Source: Paenibacillus camerounensis (GTDB taxonomy: Bacteria > Bacillota > Bacilli > Paenibacillales > Paenibacillaceae). Taken from it: 40,841 bases of DNA. Numbering within the stretch: position 1 is the first letter of the stretch; every line of letters begins with the position of its first letter. The stretch covers positions 1 through 40,841 of the forward strand of contig NZ_CCDG010000034.1 of the NCBI RefSeq assembly GCF_000723885.1, in the 5' to 3' direction. Below the pieces are notes generated by a model, which had not been told where the DNA came from, did not search any database, and worked only from the letters and a program-made list of their open reading frames with translations. Position numbers and translations under genes: made by a program. Positions 32,587 through 40,841 of the stretch are shown piece after piece.

Positions 32587-34974
32587 CTATTTCTTAACAG
32601 AGATAATATACCGCGTGCCAGCCTCAGCCGTAAATTCGGTTATCCCTTCCTTAACAACAGCCTTCACTGCCGCATTCCCCGCTCCGGTAATTCTAATATT
32701 ACAGCGGGTAAGCACGCCGCAGGTCCGGGTAACCGAAGCTGTAACAGCCGCGCCTGACAGGCTTCCGTTATTCCAGTCGATATCGACTTCAAATCCGCCT
32801 CTGCCCCGCAGCCCTTTCACGAACCCTTCAGGCCAGGAATCCGGCAGCGCCGGCAGCAGCTCCAGGAAGCCCTGATGGGACTGAAGCAGCATCTCGGCTA
32901 TACCGGAGGTCGCCGCAAAATTCCCGTCAATCTGAAATGGCGGATGGGCATCGAACAGGTTCGCATAGACGCCGCCCTCAGCAGCGCGGTGATGATCCGT
33001 CTCATTTTCCCTGACCAGATTCAGCAGATTGGAGACCAGACGTTCCGCCCGGTTGCCGTCCTTAAAACGGGCCCACAGGCTAATTTTCCAGCCCAGGCTC
33101 CAGCCCGTTCCGCCGTCCCCCCTAATCTCAAGCGCGGTTCTTGCAGCCTGGAACAGCTCCGGTGATGACTTCTCGGAGATTAACCGGCCCGGATACACGC
33201 CGACTAGATGGGAGACATGGCGGTGATGGACATCCTCCTCCCGGTAATCCTCCGACCATTCCTGCAGCCGGCCCTGCTCTCCGATGCGCAGCGGCTGCAG
33301 ATGCTCCTTCGTACGCTGCAGCAGGGCTGCGAACTCCTCATCAGTCTCCAGCAGCAGAGCTGCCTCCTGGCAGTTGCCGAACAATTCGGCAATCAGTGAC
33401 AGATCCATCGCGGGGGCGGCTGTTACAGCATGCAGCCCTCCTCCGGCATGGAACTTGTGCTCAGGTGAGGTGGACGGCGAAGTTATCAGTTCACCAGCTT
33501 CGTTCTCAATCAGATAGTCCAGGCAGAACAGTGCAGCATCCTTCATAACCGGATAAGCCGTATTGCGCAGATAATCCCCGTCACCGCCGAACAGATAGTG
33601 CTCCCATAAATGCTGGGTCAGCCATACCGCCCCCATCGGCCAGAATGCCCATACCGGATCTCCATCCCCGTAAGCGCCGGCCGGTCCCGTCTGGGCCCAC
33701 AGATCGGAATTGTGATGGGCTACCCAGCCTCTGGCGCCGTAGTTAACCTCCGCTGTCTTGCGTCCGTTAACAGCAAGCGCGCCGATATAATCGATAAACG
33801 GCTCGTGCAGCTCCGCCAGGTTGCAGACCTCTGCCGGCCAGTAATTCATCTCGGCGTTAATGTTCAGCGTATAATTGGAGCTCCATGGCGCTCTCGTCTC
33901 CTCGTTCCAGATCCCCTGCAGATTGGCCGGCTGTGTACCCGGGCGGGAGCTGGCAATAAGCAGGTATCGGCCATAGTGGAACAGCAGCTCCACTAGTCCC
34001 GGATCACTGCTTCCATATTCAGCAATTCTCCGGTCAGTCGGCAGATCAGCCGGGGCTGTGCTTGCTCCCAGATGCAGCTTCACTCTATCAAAAAGCGAGC
34101 GGTGATCAAGCACATGGCCTTCCAGAACCCCGGCATATGCCTTCCTGCAGACAGCCCGGATTATCCCGGCCGTCACTTCCCCGGGATTCCGGTCCGGGCT
34201 GCCGGCCCGCAGCAGCGGATCGAAGCTTGTCGCTGCACTGAAGTACAGGGTAACCGAGGTTGCCCCGCTTACATGCAGCCCTGCTGCTCCAGCCCGCAGG
34301 CTTCCGCCGTCAAGCACGGCGGCCAGTCTTCCATGGAACCGCAGGCTTTTGGCTGTTTCAGGTTCGCCGTAATGCACGGGTTCAGCACTGTCATAATAAT
34401 TCGGATCCACATGCTCCGGTGCATATCCTGATATGGTGTACTCATCCTGCTCCGGCAGAGCCCTGTAACGGAGCTGGCTGTCAAGCCCCGCACGGAAGCT
34501 CAGCGCCCCTTCCCGGCTGGCGGTCAGCCTGACAGCAATGACCTGATCCGGGTGCGAAGCAAATACCTCACGCGTATACCGGACACCGCCGATTTCATAT
34601 TTAATGCTTATTACACCAGACGACAGATCCAGCTTGCGGCTGTAGCTTCCCCGGCGAACCGGCTTACCGTGCTCCATCATAATGTTCAGGTTACCGAGCG
34701 GCAAATACGACTGGGTGTAGGGCCCGAGCATTTTCCGGCAGAGCCGGTCCGCTTCACTGTAGCGCCCCTCTGCAATCAATGCCCGTACCTCCGGCAATAC
34801 CTCCTTCGCCTCCGGATTATTCCATTCACGGGGATATCCTGACCAGAGCGTATCTTCGTTTAAAGCAATCTTTTCCTGTTCAATTCCGCCGAATACCATA
34901 GCGCCAAGGTTACCATTACCAGCAGGCAGTGCTTCTGTCCAATATACAGCAGGGGTAGCAAATTGAATGTTCAC
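32587..34974 (-). CDS. GH95 alpha-L-fucosidase / alpha-L-galactosidase
   Basis: Intracellular enzyme of 795 residues, the usual GH95 length. It starts at GTG 34974, with GGAGG ten bases upstream. The N-terminal beta-sandwich begins [20 protein letters not shown], then [11 protein letters not shown]. The alpha/alpha barrel holds the residues used in characterised GH95 enzymes: Asn371 and Asn373 in [14 protein letters not shown], Glu572 in LQEWSEDY, Asp683 in [13 protein letters not shown]. The family removes 1,2-linked L-fucose or L-galactose; which one is not decidable here. In a pectin setting, fucosylated side chains or xyloglucan fragments are likely substrates. It follows a small membrane-protein gene on the same strand. 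Confidence 0.93.
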   Translation of the reverse strand: MNIQFATPAVYWTEALPAGNGNLGAMVFGGIEQEKIALNEDTLWSGYPREWNNPEAKEVLPEVRALIAEGRYSEADRLCRKMLGPYTQSYLPLGNLNIMMEHGKPVRRGSYSRKLDLSSGVISIKYEIGGVRYTREVFASHPDQVIAVRLTASREGALSFRAGLDSQLRYRALPEQDEYTISGYAPEHVDPNYYDSAEPVHYGEPETAKSLRFHGRLAAVLDGGSLRAGAAGLHVSGATSVTLYFSAATSFDPLLRAGSPDRNPGEVTAGIIRAVCRKAYAGVLEGHVLDHRSLFDRVKLHLGASTAPADLPTDRRIAEYGSSDPGLVELLFHYGRYLLIASSRPGTQPANLQGIWNEETRAPWSSNYTLNINAEMNYWPAEVCNLAELHEPFIDYIGALAVNGRKTAEVNYGARGWVAHHNSDLWAQTGPAGAYGDGDPVWAFWPMGAVWLTQHLWEHYLFGGDGDYLRNTAYPVMKDAALFCLDYLIENEAGELITSPSTSPEHKFHAGGGLHAVTAAPAMDLSLIAELFGNCQEAALLLETDEEFAALLQRTKEHLQPLRIGEQGRLQEWSEDYREEDVHHRHVSHLVGVYPGRLISEKSSPELFQAARTALEIRGDGGTGWSLGWKISLWARFKDGNRAERLVSNLLNLVRENETDHHRAAEGGVYANLFDAHPPFQIDGNFAATSGIAEMLLQSHQGFLELLPALPDSWPEGFVKGLRGRGGFEVDIDWNNGSLSGAAVTASVTRTCGVLTRCNIRITGAGNAAVKAVVKEGITEFTAEAGTRYIISVKK

Positions 34975-35036
34975 TTGTTACAGACCTCCATTATGCGGCT
35001 GATGTTACTGCTCTCACCGTTTAATCGTAGCAGCAG

Positions 35037-35058
35037 CGGACAGCCGGATGAATGTCCG
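35037..35058. other. Hairpin upstream of GH95 gene
   Basis: CGGACA (35037-35042) and TGTCCG (35053-35058), a perfect 6-bp stem with a 10-base loop, between the small membrane-protein gene and GH95. There is no T-run, so termination is unlikely. Confidence 0.3.
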
Positions 35059-35089
35059 ATCTTATCTTTCTTTTGGATAAAACTATCAT

Positions 35090-35308
35090 TCACCAAAAGT
35101 GCGGAAATCCGAAGATCCAGATCACTGCACCAATAATCATCAGCACAACACCGGCAATCCGGGAGAGGATCAGCGGAAAGCCCTTCGTATACTTTCGGGT
35201 CTCCGCTGTGCCGGGCCTGGCAATATTCACGGTCACCGTACTCTGTACAAGGTATAACAGCCCTGATATAAACAGGGCCAATCCTGCCAATATCCGGAGA
35301 ATAAGCAT
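35090..35308 (-). CDS. Small two-helix membrane protein, function unknown
   Basis: 72-residue protein with two hydrophobic segments (about 2-24 and 48-69) separated by a short polar loop (TAETRKYTKGFP), ending FGFPHFW. An AAGGAGG site lies 8 bases before the ATG, which makes it a real gene despite its size. It lies 115 bases upstream of the GH95 start on the same strand, with no clear terminator between. I do not recognise a function. Confidence 0.75.
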   Translation of the reverse strand: MLILRILAGLALFISGLLYLVQSTVTVNIARPGTAETRKYTKGFPLILSRIAGVVLMIIGAVIWIFGFPHFW

Positions 35309-35405
35309 GCTTCAGCCTCCTTGTTCTTTCTATTATCAGTACATATTACTGTTCATTACCCTCTGGCCCCTTGCCTGAAATAATACTGCCCGGTCCATTC
35401 GCTTA

Positions 35406-35414
35406 TGCTATTAT
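35406..35414 (+). promoter_or_regulatory. Extended -10 promoter for the P-loop kinase/rarD pair
   Basis: TGCTATTAT (TGn at 35406-35408, -10 at 35409-35414), about 30 bases before the start codon. No strong -35. Confidence 0.4.
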
Positions 35415-35444
35415 GTATCCAGACGATTCCGGGAGGATGAAAAG

Positions 35445-36002
35445 ATGAAGCTAGTCATTATATTCGGCCCGCAGGCATCCGGGAAAATGACAATCGGGCA
35501 TGCACTGGAAAAAACCACGGAGCTGAAGCTGTTCCACAACCATATTACAATCGAGCTGCTGGCTCCTTATTTCGGATTTAGTGCGGAGATGTGGAGGCTT
35601 GCCACCAAGTTTCGCCAGGAGATATTCGTAGCGGCTGCCGATAGCGGGCTGTACGGAATGATTTTTACCTACGTATGGGCCTTTGACCTGCAGAATGATT
35701 GGGACTATATAGATTCCGTCTCTACAATCATCGAGGAACGCGGCGGGGAAGTGTACTTTGTGGAGCTTGAGACTGCCCTTGAAGAGCGGCTTGAACGGAA
35801 CAAAACACCGCACCGGCTTCAGCACAAGCCTTCCAAACGGGATACCGCACGCTCTGAGCAGAATTTGTTAACCACAATGGAGCAGCACCGGCTGAACTCA
35901 CATGAAGGGGAGATCACCAGAGAGCGTTACATAAGAATTGATAACACCAATCTGTCTGCGGATGAGACAGCACAGAGAATTAAAGAGGAATTTCAATTGT
36001 AA
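35445..36002 (+). CDS. P-loop kinase-like protein (shikimate/adenylate-kinase fold)
   Basis: Protein of 185 residues with the Walker A motif GPQASGKMT (Lys14) directly after the first beta strand, and a later Arg-rich lid-like stretch (ERNKTPHRLQHKPSKRD). It resembles the small P-loop kinases annotated as shikimate-kinase-like or AAA proteins; the substrate is unknown. GGGAGG precedes the ATG. rarD follows after 13 bases, so the two are probably co-transcribed, but no functional link is visible. Confidence 0.85.
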   Translation: MKLVIIFGPQASGKMTIGHALEKTTELKLFHNHITIELLAPYFGFSAEMWRLATKFRQEIFVAAADSGLYGMIFTYVWAFDLQNDWDYIDSVSTIIEERGGEVYFVELETALEERLERNKTPHRLQHKPSKRDTARSEQNLLTTMEQHRLNSHEGEITRERYIRIDNTNLSADETAQRIKEEFQL

Positions 36003-36015
36003 GGGAGAAGTGAGC

Positions 36016-36894
36016 ATGAACAACGGGCTCGTCAACGCTATTATCGCTTATATTATGTGGGGTGTCCTGCCGCTATACTGGAAGCTGTTCAATGATGTGC
36101 CTGCGGGCGAGATTCTGTCACACCGGGTTGTCTGGTCGTTTGTATTCATGGCTGTTCTAGTTGCCATCCAGCACCGCTGGAGCGACATGAAGCGGATTGC
36201 GGCCAACCGCTCACAGCTGTTATCGCTCACAGCCAGCGGACTGCTGATTGCAGCGAATTGGCTCATCTTCATCTGGGCGGTGAACAACGGGCATGTCGTC
36301 GAGACAAGTCTCGGCTATTATTTAAATCCTTTGTTTAACGTGTTACTGGCAGTCGTCTTTCTCCGTGAAAAGCCAAACCGCGGCCAATGGCTCGCCATTG
36401 CGATTGCCGGCGCCGCAGTGCTGCTCATCGCCGTCAACTACGGACGTTTTCCATGGATCGCAATCTCGCTCGCTGCGTCATTTGGCTTGTACGGCCTTGC
36501 CAAGAAAAAGACCAGGCAAGAGGCTTCTGTAGGCCTGCTGTCGGAGACGGCTGTCGTTCTGCCTATTGCGCTAATCTACTGGATCTATCTGGCAGCCACA
36601 GGAGAGTCCACAGCCTGGACACTGTCCTGGCCTATGGTTACCGGATTGCTTCTCTCCGGTGCGGTGACGGCCCTGCCGCTGCTCTTCTTTGCACGGGCTG
36701 CCGCCCGGATGCCGCTGACCACACTCGGCTTCGTGCAATATATCGGGCCGACAATCATGCTGATATTGAGCGTATTTGTGTTCAAAGAAACGGTATCGCC
36801 GGTTCTGCTCACCGGCTTTGCGCTCATCTGGACAGCACTAGCGGTCTACGCCGCCTCTTCGGTTCGCGGCGCGAAGCTCGCCAAAGCAGGTTAG
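36016..36894 (+). CDS. rarD: EamA-family transporter RarD
   Basis: Inner-membrane protein of 292 residues with about ten helices formed by two EamA repeats. The RarD signature is strong: AYIMWGVLPLYWKLFNDVPAGEILSHRVVWS at the N-terminus (first 31 residues), NWLIFIWAVNNGHVVETSLGYY in the middle and LGFVQYIGPTIML near the end. The start at ATG 36016 follows AGGGAGAAG; the frame opens earlier inside the kinase gene without a site. RarD proteins are drug/metabolite-superfamily exporters of unclear substrate. Confidence 0.92.
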   Translation: MNNGLVNAIIAYIMWGVLPLYWKLFNDVPAGEILSHRVVWSFVFMAVLVAIQHRWSDMKRIAANRSQLLSLTASGLLIAANWLIFIWAVNNGHVVETSLGYYLNPLFNVLLAVVFLREKPNRGQWLAIAIAGAAVLLIAVNYGRFPWIAISLAASFGLYGLAKKKTRQEASVGLLSETAVVLPIALIYWIYLAATGESTAWTLSWPMVTGLLLSGAVTALPLLFFARAAARMPLTTLGFVQYIGPTIMLILSVFVFKETVSPVLLTGFALIWTALAVYAASSVRGAKLAKAG

Positions 36895-36897
36895 ATC

Positions 36898-36948
36898 AAA
36901 AAAGGCAGCTGCAGACTACATCTCTAGTCCTCAGCTGCCGCTTTTTTT
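36898..36948. terminator. Bidirectional terminator between rarD and GH78
   Basis: GGCAGCTG (36904-36911) pairs with CAGCTGCC (36932-36939), with an inner GACT/AGTC. Seven T on the plus strand and six on the minus strand flank the stem. Confidence 0.85.
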
Positions 36949-36961
36949 ACTGTTTGTAAGG

Positions 36962-39652
36962 TCAGTCTATTCCATTATAGAGTGTGAACCGGTAGACTCC
37001 CGATCCCACGGTCAGCTTCCGGTCTCCGGCATTCTCTTCCACCGTTAGAATCCCCGTCACCTGGTCCAGCCTCTCACCCTTCTCTGTAATCCGTCCCTGA
37101 TAGCCGTCCGGCACAATCACCTCAGCCGTAGTATTGGCCGGGATCTCCACGTTCAGCTCCAGGGAGCCGTCCGCCTGCCTGCTCCAGCCAGACTTGATCG
37201 TCCCGTAAATGGAGCTGTATGCAGCTTCCGCCCAGGATAGCTGTTCACCCGGCTGCGGCTGGATGCGGATTTTCTTGTAGCCGGGCTCGATAAGCTCAAT
37301 CCCTCCGGCAATCCGGTAGAGCCAGTCCCCGACAGCCCCGTAAGCATAATGATTATAGGAGTTCATATCGTCGCTCCAGAAGGAGCCGTCCTGCTTGATT
37401 CCGTCCCAATGCTCCCAGATCGTTGTTGCTCCCTGAAGAACAGAGTACAGCCAGGACGGATATTCCTTTTGAAGCACCAGCTCATAGGCCAGGCCGGTGT
37501 AACCGAAACGGGACAGAACCAGGCACAGATAAGGCGTTCCGACAAAACCGGTCGTCAGGTGGTTCCCGTTCTCTTGTACATGCTCAGCCAGCATCGCAGC
37601 CGTACGCGGGCGGTCTTTTTCCTCCAAAAGATCGAACATCAGCGCCACTGCGTAGGCAGTCTGTGTCGGAGAGGCGACCCGCCCGCCTGGTGTTACGAAT
37701 TCCTCGCGGAATGCGCGTATAATATTGCTGTGCAGCTGGCGGTACCTCTCCGCTTCCTCCGGCTGCCCGGTTACCTCTGCCGTCTTGACCAGCAGCTCTG
37801 TCGAATAGGCAAAAAAAGCGGTAGCGATCAGATCCTTGGGCGTCGCTCCAATGTAGCTGTTCTCCTTCGCATCCAGACCGAGCCAGTCTCCAAAATGATG
37901 GCCGGTGTTCCACAGAAACTCATGATCGCCCTGGGCCCGGATGTATTCCACCCACGCCTTCATGCTTGGATATTGCTCCTTCAGCACGCGGACATCCCCA
38001 TAACACTGATACAGCGTCCACGGACAGATAACGGCAGCATCCCCCCAGGCCGAGGAGCCGTAGCCCGCTGCCGGGATGTCGGGAATAACATGCGGTACTC
38101 TGCCATCCGCCTCCTGATCCGCTGCGAGATCCTTCAGCCATTTTTCAAAAAAAGGCACGACATTCATGTTAAAAGCAGCCGTGCGGATAAATACCTGGGC
38201 ATCCCCCGTCCATCCCAGTCTTTCATCACGCTGCGGGCAGTCGGTCGGCACATCGAGGAAATTCCCCTTTTGCCCCCATAGAATATTATGCTGGAGCTGA
38301 TTCACCAGTTCATCCGAGCAGCGGAAGCTGCCGGTCTGCTCCAGATCCGAATGGATCACACAGCCGGTGAACTGCTCCAGCAGCTGATCCTGCGGCACAC
38401 CTGTTACTTGCACATAGCGGAAGCCCTGGAAGGTAAAATGCGGCTCAAACGTCTCCGGCCCGCCGCCCCGGCAGATATACGTTACGGTCTGCTTCGCCGA
38501 GCGCAGGTTGCCTGTATAGAAATTCCCGTCACGGTCCAGCACCTCGGCATGCTGCAAGGTGATTACTGTACCGGCTCCGGCGTCAACCGTGAACCTGACC
38601 CAGCCGACCATATTCTGGCCCATATCAAGCACCGTTTCGCCGGCAGGGGTGATTATAACCGCGACAGGCTGGATAGTCTCAACAATCCGTGACGGCTCGT
38701 TCTCCTGGGCGGCCAGCCCGGCTGGCGGAGCATCCGTAAGTTCAGCTGGCAGCCATTGGTGAACCGCAAAGCCCGGAGAAGACCAGCCGTCCAGCTCAAG
38801 CCGTGCATCATAGGTTTCCCCGTGATACAGCTCTGACATGAGCAGCGGTCCAGATGAGGTGCGCCAGCTGCCGTCTGAGATCAGCATTTGTTCTGTTCCG
38901 TCTGCTAGCGTCACATGCAGCTGAATGAGTACAGCGCGCTGTTTACCATAATGGTCCTTGCTTCCGTCCCAGGACAGATAACCTTTGTACCACCCGTTGC
39001 CCACGATACAGCCAAGGGCATTTTCACCCGCAGTGAGCAGCTGTGTTACATCATAAGTCTGATACTGCAGCCTTTTGTTGTAGCTCGTCCAGCCCGGGTT
39101 AAATTGAGTATCATCAGCCGGCTTCCCGTTTATATATAGACGGTACAATCCAAGGGAGGTCGCGTAGATCCGCGCTGAAACGGCTCCGGCAGGAAGCTCG
39201 AAGGCTGTGCGGAAATAATCGCAGGGGTCGCTGCCGCTGTTCTCAACGGACCGGCCCGGGGCAGAGGCTGTTATCCATTTTGCATGCCAATTGCGGGCTG
39301 AGAGCAATCCGGTTTCCCAATATGCAGCTTCACTCCAGACTGTTGCGTTATCTTCGGAATCCCATATGCGCACTCTATAATAATAACGGGTGCGCGGGCG
39401 CAAGGACCGGCCCTCGTATTCGATGTGCACACTGGCATCTGATATGACTTTCCCGGTATCCCATTCCAGCTCTGCCTCTTCCTCTGCCGCAAACGCCGGA
39501 TTAGCGCTTACCTGAATCTGATACGCAGACTGCATGAATCCTCTTGCCTGCGCCTGAATCTGCCAGCTGAGCCGCGGGCTGGGATCGTCTATCCCCTCGG
39601 GATTTTTTCTGTAATTCACCATCAGGTTGTTTAACACTGTAGATTGGGTCAT
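36962..39652 (-). CDS. GH78 alpha-L-rhamnosidase
   Basis: Intracellular enzyme of 896 residues, typical for multi-domain bacterial GH78. An N-terminal fibronectin-like domain (PRLSWQIQAQARGFMQSAY, about 25-115) is followed by the rhamnosidase N-terminal sandwich (about 130-310), a second sandwich (about 320-430, VLDMGQNMVGWVRF) and the alpha/alpha six-barrel catalytic domain (about 440-790). The catalytic region has DVPTDCPQRDERLGWTGDAQ (468-486), with acidic residues Asp471, Asp476 and Glu477, and WEHWDG (Glu747). A C-terminal sandwich ends at 896. It releases terminal rhamnose from rhamnogalacturonan fragments or rhamnosylated glycosides. AAGGAG precedes the ATG. It is divergent from an AraC regulator. 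Confidence 0.94.
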   Translation of the reverse strand: MTQSTVLNNLMVNYRKNPEGIDDPSPRLSWQIQAQARGFMQSAYQIQVSANPAFAAEEEAELEWDTGKVISDASVHIEYEGRSLRPRTRYYYRVRIWDSEDNATVWSEAAYWETGLLSARNWHAKWITASAPGRSVENSGSDPCDYFRTAFELPAGAVSARIYATSLGLYRLYINGKPADDTQFNPGWTSYNKRLQYQTYDVTQLLTAGENALGCIVGNGWYKGYLSWDGSKDHYGKQRAVLIQLHVTLADGTEQMLISDGSWRTSSGPLLMSELYHGETYDARLELDGWSSPGFAVHQWLPAELTDAPPAGLAAQENEPSRIVETIQPVAVIITPAGETVLDMGQNMVGWVRFTVDAGAGTVITLQHAEVLDRDGNFYTGNLRSAKQTVTYICRGGGPETFEPHFTFQGFRYVQVTGVPQDQLLEQFTGCVIHSDLEQTGSFRCSDELVNQLQHNILWGQKGNFLDVPTDCPQRDERLGWTGDAQVFIRTAAFNMNVVPFFEKWLKDLAADQEADGRVPHVIPDIPAAGYGSSAWGDAAVICPWTLYQCYGDVRVLKEQYPSMKAWVEYIRAQGDHEFLWNTGHHFGDWLGLDAKENSYIGATPKDLIATAFFAYSTELLVKTAEVTGQPEEAERYRQLHSNIIRAFREEFVTPGGRVASPTQTAYAVALMFDLLEEKDRPRTAAMLAEHVQENGNHLTTGFVGTPYLCLVLSRFGYTGLAYELVLQKEYPSWLYSVLQGATTIWEHWDGIKQDGSFWSDDMNSYNHYAYGAVGDWLYRIAGGIELIEPGYKKIRIQPQPGEQLSWAEAAYSSIYGTIKSGWSRQADGSLELNVEIPANTTAEVIVPDGYQGRITEKGERLDQVTGILTVEENAGDRKLTVGSGVYRFTLYNGID

Positions 39653-39761
39653 TTCAGCCGCTCCTTAACTTAAGATGTACACCTCGTGCCGGTACCGGAC
39701 TGCCTTAACTTCCTGAACCTTCCATCACCGGCAGATCTACGTCTATTGTATGGGGCAAATC

Positions 39762-39781
39762 AATAGCTTATGGGGGCTATT
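39762..39781. promoter_or_regulatory. Inverted repeat in the GH78/AraC intergenic region
   Basis: AATAGC (39762-39767) and GCTATT (39776-39781), arms 8 bases apart, in the 218-bp region between divergent genes. Candidate operator only. Confidence 0.3.
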
Positions 39782-39783
39782 CC

Positions 39784-39812
39784 GGACATTGTTGGAGGGG
39801 AATCTGGACATT
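39784..39812. promoter_or_regulatory. 22-bp-spaced direct repeat between GH78 and AraC genes
   Basis: GGACATT at 39784-39790 and 39806-39812, same orientation, start-to-start 22 bases. This is the spacing expected for two AraC-family half-sites, and it matches that seen upstream of the GH105 operon (18345-18374), although the sequence differs. Confidence 0.45.
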
Positions 39813-39870
39813 CACAGTCTGATTACGTAGGATGGAGTCAGTTAACCATTGCCCCAGAGGTGAAATCCGT

Positions 39871-40758
39871 ATGACAGTCAGACGCAGCAGCTTTGTAATG
39901 TCAGGCGAGGAGTTTTTCGCACCCGATATTCCCGTGTTTGTGAACCGCGCCTACGAAAACTTTGAGCTGCATGAGCACTCCCATGCGTTCATCGAGATTA
40001 CTTATGTCAGTGAAGGCTCGGGCATGCATTATATTGATGATGAGGCCGTCCCGGTAGAGCATGGCACCCTGTTCTTTATTCCCGTCGGGCGCAGCCATGT
40101 GTTCCGGCCCGGAACAACCAAGAAGGACCGCCCGCTGGTTGTGTATAACTGCCTGTTTCCGCTCAGCTATATGTCCGGGCTTCGCGGAGCCTACCCGCAG
40201 GCTGCTGAAATCTGTGATTATTTCACTGTAGAGCAAATGTCCTGGTTCTCCGTAAAAGATACCGCCGGTACCTACCATACGCTGTTCCGGGAGCTGTACA
40301 CCGAGTTCTCAGCCAGACCCCCGGGCTATTTGGCTGTAATCGCATCGCTCATCGTACGGATGCTGACCGGCCTCTACAGGCAGCAGCTGCAGTCGGGGGC
40401 GTCTGCAGGCGCCAGACCGCAATGGACCGCAGTTGATGAAGCAATCGCCTGCATACAAGGTAATTATGCAGGCGGCCTGACGCTCAGCGGGCTGGCCGCC
40501 GCTGCCAATCTCAGTGAGCGCCAGTTCAGCAGGCTGTTCCGGCAGCAGACCGGTATGAGCTTCACCGGCTACCTGCACAATACCCGCATGGCCGCTGCCT
40601 GCCGCCTGCTTGCAGACACCAGCCGCAGCGTAGCCGAGGTCGCCGCCGCCGTCGGGTACGCCGATCTGAAGTTTTTTCACCAGCTGTTCAGACGCAAGAT
40701 CGGCATGGCCCCCCGCCAGTACCGCCTTAGCGGGCGGGCGGGGAGTGGGCAGAGCTAG
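39871..40758 (+). CDS. AraC-family transcriptional regulator (RhaR/RhaS-like)
   Basis: Soluble regulator of 295 residues. ATG 39871 is chosen because AGAGGTGA lies 7 bases upstream; the frame also opens at 39832. The N-terminal cupin has NFELHEHSHAFIEITYVSEG and GTLFFIPVGRSHVFRPG, close to rhamnose-type AraC regulators. The C-terminal part has both helix-turn-helix motifs (LSGLAAAANLSERQFSRLF; VAEVAAAVGYADLKFFHQLF) and ends MAPRQYRLSGRAGSGQS. It is divergent from the GH78 rhamnosidase gene, so it probably senses rhamnose and activates it; this is inferred. The last codons lie in a GC-rich repeat. Confidence 0.92.
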   Translation: MTVRRSSFVMSGEEFFAPDIPVFVNRAYENFELHEHSHAFIEITYVSEGSGMHYIDDEAVPVEHGTLFFIPVGRSHVFRPGTTKKDRPLVVYNCLFPLSYMSGLRGAYPQAAEICDYFTVEQMSWFSVKDTAGTYHTLFRELYTEFSARPPGYLAVIASLIVRMLTGLYRQQLQSGASAGARPQWTAVDEAIACIQGNYAGGLTLSGLAAAANLSERQFSRLFRQQTGMSFTGYLHNTRMAAACRLLADTSRSVAEVAAAVGYADLKFFHQLFRRKIGMAPRQYRLSGRAGSGQS

Positions 40759-40841
40759 TGCGGCTGGCATGGCGCGGGGGCCGGGAGTGGGCTGGGCTAG
40801 TGCGGCTGTATCGTGAGCGCGGGGACCGGGAGCGGGCAGGG
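40739..40841. repeat. GC-rich imperfect tandem repeat at the AraC 3' end
   Basis: A unit of about 28 bases beginning with CCGGGAGTGGGC and running into GGCTAGTGCGGCTG occurs at 40739-40766 and 40781-40808; a third copy starts at 40826 and is cut by the window edge. Spacings are 42 and 45 bases, both multiples of three. The first copy includes the AraC stop codon. Confidence 0.6.

Noticed and set aside
1..40841. Mobile elements, prophage, CRISPR arrays or RNA genes
   Set aside because: No transposase, integrase, phage protein, regularly spaced repeat array, or tRNA/rRNA-like sequence was seen on either strand.

Overview
The window looks like a chromosomal segment of a Gram-positive Firmicute, most likely Paenibacillus or a close relative. 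The basis is moderately high GC with strong AGGAGG-type ribosome binding sites, many AraC-family regulators, lipoprotein solute-binding proteins of the LplA and OppA types, a secreted enzyme with SLH domains, and intracellular pectin side-chain hydrolases. There is no rRNA, tRNA, insertion sequence, phage gene or CRISPR array.

Layout. (1) 62-5955, minus: a carbohydrate ABC importer (two LplB/YtcP-type permeases, then a lipoprotein binding protein), followed after a hairpin terminator by a membrane-bound YesS-like AraC regulator. (2) 6149-13072: an oligopeptide/nickel-type (Opp/Dpp) ABC importer. The minus operon encodes two permeases and a lipoprotein; a divergent plus gene encodes two fused ATPases. 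Each non-ATPase part is remodelled: the binding protein is circularly permuted and both permeases carry large N-terminal extensions. (3) 13085-18298, minus: a tightly coupled operon of a GH105 unsaturated rhamnogalacturonyl hydrolase, a YetA/PL26-like protein and a divergent GH28 protein, with a divergent AraC regulator at 18447-19310. (4) 19401-24636: a degenerate HD-GYP protein, a 545-bp structured intergenic region, and a secreted M14 carboxypeptidase with three SLH domains. (5) 24713-29952, minus: an arabinan operon (GH51, a double GH43, GH43_26-like). (6) 30311-32576: an orphan soluble histidine kinase and an AraC regulator. (7) 32587-36948: GH95, a small membrane protein, a P-loop kinase-like protein and RarD. 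(8) 36962-40758: a GH78 alpha-rhamnosidase with a divergent AraC regulator, then a GC-rich imperfect repeat at the right edge.

How the genes fit together (inference). None of the eight carbohydrate-active proteins has a visible signal peptide. They would act on imported oligosaccharides from rhamnogalacturonan I and its arabinan/fucose decorations: GH105, PL26-like, GH28 and GH78 on the backbone, GH51 and GH43 on arabinose side chains, GH95 on fucose or L-galactose. The LplABC-like importer is the only sugar transporter seen, and the link to these substrates is by context only. Each carbohydrate unit has, or lies near, its own AraC-type activator. Two divergent regulator/enzyme intergenic regions carry direct repeats exactly 22 bp apart, and the importer promoter has a repeat at 19 bp; these are plausible AraC-family half-sites.

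The strongest candidate for something undescribed is the remodelled Opp-type transporter at 6267-13020, above all the permuted binding protein.
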